A stretch of DNA of 29,900 nt. It comes from Azolla pinnata (taxonomy: Eukaryota > Streptophyta > Polypodiopsida > Salviniales > Salviniaceae). The DNA lies in the NCBI GenBank assembly GCA_037176905.1, contig JBBBWG010028977.1, positions 22,575 to 52,474 of the forward strand, written 5' to 3'. The notes under the pieces were generated by a model. The model was not told the DNA's origin and ran no database searches. It saw only the letters and a program-made list of their open reading frames with translations. Positions 1-8,848 of this stretch are shown in pieces (position 1 is the first letter of the stretch; the number at the start of each line of letters is the position of its first letter). Position numbers and translations under genes: made by a program.

Positions 1-229
1 TTCATAAGCTCAACGCTACCCTTTAGTGTCTAGGATTAAGCTATCTTCGAATGTGCTGTGTGCATAGAGTAATTCTTAAACAATATTTGAAGTCAATGTA
101 GATACCGTCCAATTAATTGTAGTGTGTATTTGAGCAAATAGCCAGTGCTGGCATGTGCAACAATGACCTGCTTAGCGATAATTGTTTACCTTTGCTTTTT
201 ATATTTCTTTATTTTTTCCCTTCTACAAG

Positions 230-1216
230 AATTGCTATCAACATTTTTTGTCATATTGATGGAAACTTTCAATTATGGACAGAAACTTCTCAGGTCACAA
301 GAGCAATCGTATTGGTCTCACACTATATCTTTGTATGCATTGAAGATCTGGCTCACTTTGGAGAATCGCCAGCATATTTAGCTGCTCTCCAGCAACCATA
401 CTTCATAGTTGAGGCAGTAGGTGATGTTTATGATCTCCTACAAGTAAGCTCGACTTTCCTTTGTACCAAGCTGCCCTTTTTGATGTTGTCTTTCTTTTGT
501 TTTTTGCAATCCTTGGAAATGTTTTTGCATCTTGTTTTCACCTTGTTTTTGCATCTATCTGTGATCTTGATATGATTTTCACAAGGCCGAAACTTTTTTT
601 TTTTGTGTTTCTGAACTTCTTTTACTTGTTCACTTTTCACAGGCCTTGAACTTGGCATCTTTTTCTTTATTCATTTTCCATAAGCATACCATTCATTCAT
701 GTTTTCTTTCACCACGTCAATTCTACATGACTTCTCTTATTCGTCACGAGCAAGCATCAGAATTTTCTATAGGATTCGATATGCATCTTCCATAAGAAAA
801 ATTTGGAAACTTGTCTTGTCTTTTTTATCATTTTCCATAAGGAAACGTTGGACTTCTTTTTTGTACGAGTAAGCATCAGAATTTTCTATAGGATTTGATA
901 TGCATTTTCCAAGAGAAAAATTTGGAAACTTGTCTCGTCTTTTTTTTATCATTTTCCATAAGGAAACGTTGGACTTCCTTTTTGTGCGTTCTATCAGATT
1001 GGGATCTTTCCAGATGGTGGCATATGGATGGAATTCAAGAAGACTGTATTACAATTGGTGGATAAGCAAGTTGGCAAAAGGGATGCAGAGCCCACAGTTT
1101 GGAAGCTAACAGATTTGCGTGATGAAACTGCTGTGAAGTTAGTATCGTTAATTCATTCAATCCACCCTGCTGGAATTACTCCATCACAGATCGGCTCCAG
1201 CGCAAGTGTGTTATAA
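230..1216 (+). CDS. 3' end of an unrecognised spliced gene (last two exons)
   Basis: Two coding exons can be joined: 230-443 and 998-1216, ending at a TAA. The upstream acceptor is a pyrimidine-rich tract ending CTACAAG before 230. The intron 444-997 starts GTAAGC, ends ATCAG and is phase 0, so the frame passes cleanly from ...DVYDLLQ to IGIFPDGGIW.... About 143 residues of C-terminus are visible. The first exon carries a hydrophobic stretch (LVSHYIFVCIEDL); the last exon is soluble and basic at first and ends ITPSQIGSSASVL. I do not recognise the family and see no catalytic motif. The rest of the gene lies left of the window. It converges on the RING-H2 gene, with about 1.4 kb between the stop codons. 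The exon structure is well supported; the function is unknown. Confidence 0.6.
752..989 (+). repeat. 119-bp tandem duplication inside the last intron of the first gene
   Basis: Copies at 752-870 and 871-989 share the AGCATCAGAATTTTCTATAG start, the GAAAAATTTGGAAACTTGTC core and the GGAAACGTTGGACTTC end. The period is 119 bp at the start and 121 bp at the end, because a T run is longer in copy 2. Copy 2 ends a few bases before the splice acceptor, so the duplication brings a second T-rich pre-acceptor tract. Confidence 0.85.
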
Positions 1217-2587
1217 CCATGTTGTATAAGTGTAATCTTGCAGATGTGTTTCTCGAGAGAAGCTTGGATGGTGCATGGTGCATGGTGCATGGTGCATCGT
1301 TTGTAATTTTTCCATTCTTTAATTCTTTATTATGCACCACTCTATCTCTTGGACTGTACCAATGATAAAGAGCCTTGGTATCCGATTTGCATTCGTTCTC
1401 TAGTGCAGGAAGCGGTTATCAGCGGTTTTTTGCAGATTTCAAAATCCTGCTCTGATCGGTTGGTGATCTCAAAGCCAGGTATTTATTTTGATGCTCTGGT
1501 ATGTTGTACAAAATTCAGGAACTTCCAGTCTCAAATGAGAGTACCATCTTTGTACTTCCGACTAACATGGTCTTAAGAAGTGTATATAGTCCATTGCAGG
1601 ACAGTTTTGAGGGTTGGTTCTTCTGCTCATCTGTGGTTCGTTTAAAAGGAGAAACAGGTGAATGAGATGAGCAAAAAATCAGCAAGAGCAATAGCATGTC
1701 GGTGATATCTCGTTGAGCCCAAAATCTGTTCCCGATCGATCAACCCGATTCTATCTACGTTTCCAATGAAGCGAGATTTGGGAGCTATATCAGCTGTTTT
1801 TATGCGAGATCGATTGTGTTTGCTTGGGATCGGGATTCGGGAGCTTTATCAGCTGTTTGAAGGTCTTATAAAAGGAAGATTGTTTGTACAGTATTTTCTT
1901 TTTGTATGCATGCATCAGAAACAAAAAAAATGAGCCACTCCAAACTAAGCACACAAATTTTGTGCTCATTACCTACCATAACTTGATATTGGCTCGTTAT
2001 GCCACACCATATGTAAATAATCAACCCGAAAAAAACACACCCATCTACTCCTGAGAAGAGGATGGAAGTGCAATGGCTCGCAAGAAGAGCTTGAATGAGA
2101 GGATGCAATCACGAGATACATGCATGTTAATGTGTGATCGATCGATCGATCATCTGCATGAATGCCGGAACTAAACCAGCTCGTGCACGAAACATTAGAG
2201 ACAATAATGTTGAGCAAAGGGTTTAGAGATGGAGAGCCATCCGTCACTGGTTAATGGATCTCATTCATTCATCATTGGCATGGTGGTATTTTCTCGGTCG
2301 AAAATGGATCAATGGAGAAACTTCCTCCTTAAGCCAAACTGATTCGTTCCACTCTGCCGAAGTTCATATAGCTACCCCAAAATCTCGATTTGTAAGCTTT
2401 CCATTCATAACGTGCTCTTGGGAGCCCACAATCTCGAAACTTTGAATCGCAATCCAAATACACCAGATCAAGATGTGGTTCTTTCTTCTTCTTTTGTATT
2501 GAGAATGGAACACATGGGACTCAAAACAATGGATGTATTATTAACCCGAAAAACTCAATTGAAGCCATGGCTTGCTCCTCCTCCTCC
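1217..2587. other. intergenic/3' UTR region between convergent genes
   Basis: No supported gene. It should hold the 3' UTR of the first gene and that of the RING-H2 gene on the other strand. Four tandem copies of GGTGCAT lie at 1270-1297, and a short GATC run near 2137-2151. Open frames here are short and show no family features. Confidence 0.5.
1270..1297 (+). repeat. (GGTGCAT)4 tandem heptamer
   Basis: Four perfect copies of the 7-mer GGTGCAT, 53 bp after the stop codon and so probably in the 3' UTR of the first gene. Confidence 0.85.
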
Positions 2588-4225
2588 TCATCTTCTTCTT
2601 CTTCTTCCTCCTCCTCCTCCTCCCCTTGTTATCAACACTTCCATGGTGGTGGATGATGAGGAGGATGTGGAATGATAATGCCGGGAGATCCAACTCCACC
2701 ATGCATTATTGCGCTGTGGCAGCTGCTTGTCGTTGCCACGCCCTCGACGAGTCTGACCATGTTGTGGTGCTCTTGATCCACTCTGGTTGCTATGAATGAG
2801 AGCATCATGGGTAGGGATGATGGAATTCTCAGTCAGGTTGTGGGCATTTTGGGGAGGGCCACGATTCGCATCGTGGTCAGGCCCATCGTTGTAGATCGAT
2901 CCTCGAAGGGCTGTTGATCCTCGAAGTGCTGTCGTGATCGGCTGGACATGGAGATCAAACCCTGAATCACTACCACTACCAATACCACTACCACTACCAC
3001 TACCACTATCATCATCACCAGCATCAGCATTAGCATGGGTAGGGATGATGGAATTCTTAGTCAGGTTGTGGGCATTTTGGAGAGGACCATGATTTGCATT
3101 GTCGAAGATCGATCCCCGAAGTGCTGTTGGGATCGGCTGGGCATGCATATCAAACCCTAAACCAGCAGCATCATCATCATCAGCAGCAGCATCATCAGCA
3201 TCATCAGCATCATCATCATCAGGAGAAGCAGAAGCAGAAGCAGAAGCAGGAGCAGAATTGGCTATGGTGAATGAGTGCCGATTCGAATCCTCGTGCCTGC
3301 TTCTACGCCTGGCGTGAGCTCCATCTCCGGGTAGCTCCGCCGGTGGGCCCGAAGTGCCCGCGATGTCGCTGCTGTTGTCGAAGCTGCTGCTGCTGCTGCT
3401 GCCCCCGCGGAGATGGAGATCGTGATGGTGATGGTGATGGTGATGGTGATGGTGAAGCTGAAGAAGATGAAGCGGATGATGATGATCATCATGGTGGGTT
3501 CTCTTGTGCTCTTCCACTTCCTCCTCCTCCGCCGAGGGCATCTCTCGCCTGCAGACGGGGCAGGAGCTATGGAGCTCCAGCCATGGCAGGATGCAGTCGG
3601 AGTGGTAGATGTGGTCGCATGGCATCTTCCGCACCTGCACATCCGCCTCAAACGCCTCCTTGCAAACCGCACAGTGCAGATCCTCCTCCTCCTCCTCCTC
3701 GCCATCGCCATAGCCGTAGCCGTAGCCGTAGCCGTCGCCATCGCTACTGCCATCATCTCCACCATGTCTGCATCCATCGCCATGGCTTGTGGTGGAAGCA
3801 TCTTTGCAGAACTTGAATACAGGCATCGCGGCTATGGCGGACTTGGAAGCTGGGCCTGATCTCCGGCTATGGTGGCTCCCACCCCCTCCTCCTCCTCCTC
3901 CTCCTCCTCCTCCTCCGCCGCCGCCTTGTTCCAAGGCGTTCACATGCTCGAGAAACGCATCTAGACCCGATCCCATCAGGAAATCCCTGTACCCCGAGAT
4001 CTCGTCCTCGTCATCTCCGTGGCGACGGCCATGGCGATGCTGATCTTCCGCCTGGTGGCCGCCGAGGGCGACGCCTCTCCCCACGAGCAGCGCCAGGATT
4101 CGGGAATCTTCCAGGGAATCTCCCTGCGGCCCCGCGGATTCCCGAGGCCGCCATCGCCAGGAGGCGGAGATCCTGCGGAGCAAGCCTCGCCTTCGAGGAC
4201 CCTCTTGGCTTACCCAAGGAATCAT
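2588..4225 (-). CDS. RING-H2 E3 ubiquitin ligase with extreme low-complexity tails (545 aa)
   Basis: A single open frame from ATG at 4225 to TGA at 2588. The RING-H2 finger spans residues 185-225: C185-x2-C188, C203, H205, H208-x2-C211, W215, C222-x2-C225. This is the C3H2C3 layout that binds two zincs and recruits a ubiquitin-charged E2. In front of it are a [16 protein letters not shown] segment (residues 79-94), a poly-Gly run and [11 protein letters not shown], all typical of the plant RING1/RDUF-like ligases. That family usually has an N-terminal zinc ribbon; here residues 1-40 are Arg-rich with no CxxC pairs, so an upstream exon may be missed or the ribbon lost. After the RING come His-, Asp- and Ser/Gly-rich tracts, an internal duplication and an AWWSWISRH segment. 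Substrate unknown. Family confident; the exact start is not. Confidence 0.75.
   Translation of the reverse strand: MIPWVSQEGPRRRGLLRRISASWRWRPRESAGPQGDSLEDSRILALLVGRGVALGGHQAEDQHRHGRRHGDDEDEISGYRDFLMGSGLDAFLEHVNALEQGGGGGGGGGGGGGGGGSHHSRRSGPASKSAIAAMPVFKFCKDASTTSHGDGCRHGGDDGSSDGDGYGYGYGYGDGEEEEEEDLHCAVCKEAFEADVQVRKMPCDHIYHSDCILPWLELHSSCPVCRREMPSAEEEEVEEHKRTHHDDHHHPLHLLQLHHHHHHHHHHHDLHLRGGSSSSSSFDNSSDIAGTSGPPAELPGDGAHARRRSRHEDSNRHSFTIANSAPASASASASPDDDDADDADDAAADDDDAAGLGFDMHAQPIPTALRGSIFDNANHGPLQNAHNLTKNSIIPTHANADAGDDDSGSGSGSGIGSGSDSGFDLHVQPITTALRGSTALRGSIYNDGPDHDANRGPPQNAHNLTENSIIPTHDALIHSNQSGSRAPQHGQTRRGRGNDKQLPQRNNAWWSWISRHYHSTSSSSSTTMEVLITRGGGGGGRRRRR
2807..3158 (-). repeat. in-frame duplicated segment in the RING-H2 gene
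   Basis: Two related blocks, 2807-2962 and 3033-3158, encode the same peptide order: GFD[ML]H.QPI.TALRGS, then a variable DN/DH stretch, then QNAHNLT[KE]NSIIPTH. The block nearer the stop codon also repeats TALRGS once internally. Between the blocks is a Gly-Ser repeat made from a trinucleotide/hexanucleotide array. Confidence 0.85.
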
Positions 4226-4268
4226 ACCTGCTGCTTCCCCCTCGCGCTGCGTTCCCCTTCCTGCAGAA

Positions 4269-4277
4269 CTAGGGTTT
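4269..4277 (-). promoter_or_regulatory. telo-box AAACCCTAG upstream of the RING-H2 gene
   Basis: AAACCCTAG on the minus strand, 44 bases before the chosen ATG. Telo-boxes are known cis elements near the start sites of many plant housekeeping genes and are bound by TRB-type Myb proteins. Function here is inferred from motif and position only. Confidence 0.45.
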
Positions 4278-4389
4278 GTTCCAAAATCTAGTGCAGAATC
4301 AGAAGCTCTTTCCGGTGGATCTCCGCCAGAAGAAACCTGGCTTCCTCACTTCCCTCTCGCTCGCTCTCTCTTGCTGTCTTCAGGATCAC

Positions 4390-4797
4390 GGGTTAGGGTT
4401 AGGGTTAGGGTTAGGGTCTAGGGACAGAGGGCGACCCAGGAAGCCATGGATTCGAGTCGCCCACCACCGGGGCGAGGGCAGATTCCGAGGGTTAGGGTTA
4501 GGGTTAGGGAGATTCGAGAGTTGGAAGACGACCCAAATCGTCCTTTAGATCCGGGACTGTGGATGGAGGCAAATTAGGGTTAGGGTTAGGGAGATTCGAG
4601 AGTTGGAAGACGACCCAAATCGTCCTTTAGGTCCGGGACTGTGGATGGAGGCAAATTAGGGTTAGGGTTAGGGTTAAGATTAGGGAAATTCGAGATTTGG
4701 AAGACGACCCAAATCGTCCTTTAGATCCGGGAATGTGGATGGAGGCAAATTAGGGTTAGGGTTAGGGTTAGGGTTAGGGTTAGGGTTAGGGTTAGGG
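4390..4797 (+). repeat. minisatellite built on interstitial TTAGGG hexamers
   Basis: Blocks of TTAGGG alternate with a unique-looking spacer that includes GAAGACGACCCAAATCGTCC and GGATGGAGGCAAATTAGGG. The spacer occurs three times; the anchor at 4511, 4593 and 4687 gives periods of 82 and 94 bp, a difference of exactly two hexamers. The block at 4393-4416 has four hexamers and the last block, 4750-4797, has eight perfect ones. The unit is the 6-base TTAGGG, not the 7-base TTTAGGG usual in plants. It lies upstream of the RING-H2 gene, where the minus strand reads CCCTAA. Confidence 0.9.
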
Positions 4798-5024
4798 AGA
4801 GAGTTGCATAAGGATGTGCAGAAGGGGGGGGGATGTGGATATATACAAAGATTTGTCTTCTTCTTCTTCTTTCTTCTTCTTTGCTACAGAGACACTGAAC
4901 AGAGAAACTCTTGGGAACCTTCCTGCCAATGTCCAGCACCAGAGGACAAAACAAACAAAAAACAACAAACACCACACAAAAAACACAGACATGTTGGAAC
5001 ATGTTGTTGGTGTCCGAGTGTTTC

Positions 5025-5482
5025 TCGATCCGTATACGTATACGTATCTCGTCGTGTGTCTGTGTGTCTGTGTCTCTCTCTCTCTCTCTCTCTCTCGATC
5101 GGTGTACGTATACGTATACCCGTCGATGATGGCTGTGTGTGTGTCTGTGTGTCTCTCGATCCGTGTACGTATACGTATATTGCCAACGTGTTCTGTAACT
5201 GTACGGACATCGAATCAAGTTTTCTCTCCCGCCTCGTTCACGTCGAATAAGCTTGCGTTCTTCGCCTCTGCTGCTGCTGATGTTGATGCTGATGCCGTAT
5301 GTTACAATCGATCGGAGCGACAATCTGGCCCTCGCCAGGGATAGGCACAGCTCACCCGACTCGCCCCACTGTGCGCATGCGTCTGTCGGTTTTTCTGGCA
5401 ATATGATGCCTGTGCCGCACGTGCCCTCACCTCCTCTGCTCCTGCAATTGACTGACATGATCGCATCTCCTTTCGAAGCAGA

Positions 5483-5534
<52 letters not shown>

Positions 5535-5672
5535 AATCCCTATAAGGTATCTAGAGATAAAAGTGCAAATAGTTCAAAAGTTTCAGAAATGCTACAGTAG
5601 GGATGCAAGTAATTAGGGTAAGTTGGATTACAAAAAAACTGGGAGAGAGAGAGAGAGAGAGAGAAAGAGAGA
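5025..5672. repeat. cluster of microsatellites and TACGTA palindromes
   Basis: Three related units beginning near CTCGATCCGT and carrying alternating TACGTATACGTAT lie between 5025 and 5180, separated by TG/TC-rich stretches and a (TC)n run near 5070-5096. Further on are (GA)n runs at about 5482-5531 and 5643-5672. Long open frames across this stretch are products of the repeats. Confidence 0.8.
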
Positions 5673-6458
5673 TCAACAATTTGAAGTTCTATTAACTTCT
5701 AGGCGTACCACACTATTAATTGTAGCATGAGATGCAGGAAATCTAAGAAAATATTTATGTGAGCGGCAATTACTCTTGTCTCTCACGCGAAGACAGCTGA
5801 TAACTTTGGACGCGAAGATATTGTAAGTATTTGAGACAGTATAGCTTCAATATCCAACAACGCATCATCAATCGGGCTTGAGTTTTCCCAATTATGTTGT
5901 ATGGGAACTTTGTCCCCAGATTAATTAAATTTATTTCGACTCGTATCGCGGCACCTCAAAAGGTTAACCTTGTCATATCGCTATTTTCAAAGTTGGTTTT
6001 AATAGCAAGGTTTTTTTGTATTGTCATGTTATTTTTATACAAATACACGGAGGTCTTTCGTATCTCATACTGTCTGTCTGTTGATCGGTAGTCCACGCAT
6101 CATGCCCCCCTCGATTGTTTCGCACAGACAGACAGACACACACGGACACAGGCATAGAAGAGATTCCGTCATTGCATTGCGTTGCGTTGCACGATGGAAA
6201 GCCAGAGACAGGAAATGACTTATCGCATGATCAGTCACAGTTATGTTTGCAATGCAATGCAGTAGACGTAAGGCCGGCTAGGCCAAGGCTAGCGAGCCGT
6301 CGATTCACCAGAATAAAAGGCTGTGTTTGGACACCTTCCTTCTTCTGACTGCGACGCAACAGGGGCCGAAACCAACCAACCAACCAAACCAACCAACCAA
6401 AACAGCTAAGCAAGCAACTGGGGCTGGTGGCGAGAGTGCATAGAACATCGCTAAACAG

Positions 6459-6645
6459 TACGGGCTCATATTGGCGCTTCTCACATGCCATGTTGGCGTA
6501 AGCAAGACGATAATATATCTTGTCTCTCTGGTGCTCTTACAGATGAGTGGATACACAAACATTATTGTACGTTTTGTCTCATGGGCCAGTATTGGCCTGC
6601 GAAGACGTTAATATTACTTTCTTTCCTTTTCTTCTGTTTCTCGGA
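6459..6645 (+). repeat. dispersed repeat family B, copy 1
   Basis: Contains GATGAGTGGATACACAAACA, then TTATTGTACGTTTTGT, then GGCCAGTATTGGCCTGCGAAG and GACGTTAATATTACTTTC. It matches the reverse complement of 14770-14862 over about 90 bp, and 16036-16080 over its end. A weaker partial copy (CATATTGGC...GTAAGCAAGACGATAATATATC) precedes it at about 6467-6520, so the unit is itself partly duplicated. Confidence 0.75.
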
Positions 6646-8056
6646 ATCGAGTGTCTTGCATGCTTCTGAGCCAGTGCGGGGTCTGGCTCGTCGGACTGGG
6701 GGCCCAACCAACAGCCCCCTTTCACACTGACGAGGTTGATTTCGCGTAGACATATCTCTTTCACTAACCACCACACACAGAGCATCCTGCGTCAGTCGAA
6801 TCCAGTCACCAGTGGTCTTAGAAGACGTTTAATCCATCTTTCTTTTCTCTCTTTGTCTCGATTCGTTCATTCGTGGTCCGCGTCAAGACTATGGCCGGCG
6901 CTCGCTAAAAGGAAGAAGCTTCTGGGAACTAACCCACAAGATGACTTTGGAACGAACTTACGGAACCTTTCCCAAAGGGACACGTCGTCGACTGTAGCGG
7001 AGCTTTATCAGCGTCCCCTTGCTTTTGCTGGTTTCTTGGGCACTTCCAGATCACGAACAACAGCGACATGGATCCATTGATTGAAGCAATATTCATGTCT
7101 GGGTTTCTGGGTGGAGACGAGCATCACAACAACGAAGGGATTCAGTATTTTCCCTCATCTATTTTCTTTCATCCTGGCATCGAGCTATTTTTCCGCAGAG
7201 TTTACGGTCTTTGGGGGCTCCCTCCGGGCCCTAGTGTGAAACCGCCACGTTGACAAACCTCTGATGCATATGGTTCTTGACTCTGGAGGAGGAGCTGCTG
7301 GTGGGATGTCGAGTTCTGTCATCAGTAATGGAACGAGCCAACGAATCGAATCGCGGCAACAAGCTGCTTCGAGACACAGGGAAAGATCCTCCCTCCTTCC
7401 CAAACAATAATTCGATCCAGAAGATCCGATCCCCTCCTCGATAATCTTTCTTTTTTTTCTTTAAGCAGGATCACAGACCCTGAGGTCGGTAGATGCCTAC
7501 ACGTGCTAGGGGATAATATACTGTCTTGAAAGCGAGGGGAAACTCGGAGGGTTCGAGTCCCCTTTGGAAAAGCTTCTTCCAAGATTAGCGCTAACACTGG
7601 CATTTGATAAACCACTTTTCTGACTCGAAGCGACTGTTTAACAACTCGGAAAAAAAACAACCACGATTTCTTTTCTTTTTTCTTTATCAGACCACGAGAT
7701 CCGGAGCAATTATGTACAAAAGACGTCGACGATCTTGTGCCAACCGACCGATCATCAGTACCGAGGGCATCTGCAACTTCCAAAATGTTGCAAAGATTCT
7801 CTCTCCTCCATCGCTTGGTTGAAGTGCTGTTGTCATCTCTTTTTGTTCAATAGTATCCATCTTAATTCTCAATCCAATGTTTCCAAGATACAGACTAATT
7901 ACAACCCATTGGTGCATATAATCAAAAACTTTCATGGTGTTTTTGGGCCACCCACAATCCCCTTCTTGAGCAGACTCGCCATCTTTATCTTGGAAATCAT
8001 CCAAAAAACTTACATAAAAACAGATCTCAGGATGGAAGAGTCTAACACCGACCGAT

Positions 8057-8066
8057 TCTGATACCA
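8057..8066 (-). other. possible LTR-retrotransposon primer-binding site
   Basis: The minus strand reads TGGTATCAGA just after GTGCGGCAA. TGGTATCAGAGC, the complement of the initiator tRNA-Met 3' end, is the usual priming site of plant Copia and many Gypsy elements; ten bases match. No gag or pol homology follows and no LTR pair was found, so this is at best an old fragment or a chance match. Confidence 0.25.
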
Positions 8067-8848
8067 TTGCCGCACTTTCCACGTGCATTTATCAATCAAA
8101 TCTATATAGCAAAAAATTAACCATATGTATAGCAAATCCATATGAACCTCGGCTTGCAGATCCCAAGCATCAAACCGTTTGCAGATCCGCAAACTCCTGG
8201 AAGAAACAGTCATAAGTATAGTCTCCAGCATTACCCATGTTAAAACAACAAGCATATATAGTATAATCTCCAGTATTTTACCACAGAGAGATCTCATACC
8301 CCATACAAACAGCAACAATCCTCAATTTTTTTGATATGTCCACCATCATCAGAGCATTCCAAAGTCCCCTCGCTACAGAGAGAAATAAATCATCAATCAG
8401 CATCAGAATATTCTTGACACCCATGTAATCATCCGAATTCGCGTCCAACGAACATTTCCTTAAGATATATATAGAATGTGATGCCTAGTTAATCAAGTTC
8501 CAGTTCAAGTTCAAGTTCAGGGAAACTGATCACTCCCTGCTTGACAACAAAGGTAAAAGCCTGATACCTGACGATGATCGATCCAGCTTCAGTTTCGGGC
8601 ACCCTGAGAGAATACAACCAAGTCATTTGATCTGAGGGGGCAATTACCACTTGTGGCATCATTTCTTACATTAGCGAAGTGGCAAATTTTGATCTTTTCA
8701 ACCATTTTATGGCCATATGGCTTCTCATTCGTTTGTACACAAACGCAGTAACTCCAAGATCTTGTAGTATATGCGACATAGCCAGCTCATAACACACAGG
8801 AACAAAAAAGCAGGCAAAAACGCTTCCGGAAGCCCATCCTACTCCCAA

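Larger units (their letters stand above)
4226..8848. other. 4.6-kb intergenic region without a supported gene
   Basis: Besides the telomere-like minisatellite and microsatellites, it holds AACC repeats (about 6371-6400), CAGA repeats near 6125-6140, a copy of a dispersed repeat (6459-6645) and a possible retroelement primer-binding site (8057-8066). A short frame starting MDPLIEAIFMSGF at 7068 and a 133-codon minus-strand frame at 7687-8088 have no recognisable domains, and I do not call them genes. The right end should contain the 3' UTR of STA1. The stretch 8100-8848 shows nothing else. Confidence 0.5.

Noticed and set aside
3271..3859. Plus-strand open frames of 181 and 148 codons
   Set aside because: They are antisense to the RING-H2 gene and arise from its triplet repeats; composition is low-complexity with no domain.
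4721..5536. Minus-strand frame of 271 codons and overlapping plus-strand frames
   Set aside because: Translations are runs of Leu-Thr, Ser-Leu and Arg-Glu produced by TTAGGG, TC and GA repeats; they are not protein-like.
7068..7253. Small plus-strand frame starting MDPLIEAIFMSGF
   Set aside because: 61 codons, no domain, no splice partner found; likely chance.
7480..7570. GGGTTCGAGTCCC sequence resembling a tRNA T-arm
   Set aside because: The upstream bases do not fold into D and anticodon arms and there is no matching acceptor stem; only a chance B-box or a very old fragment.
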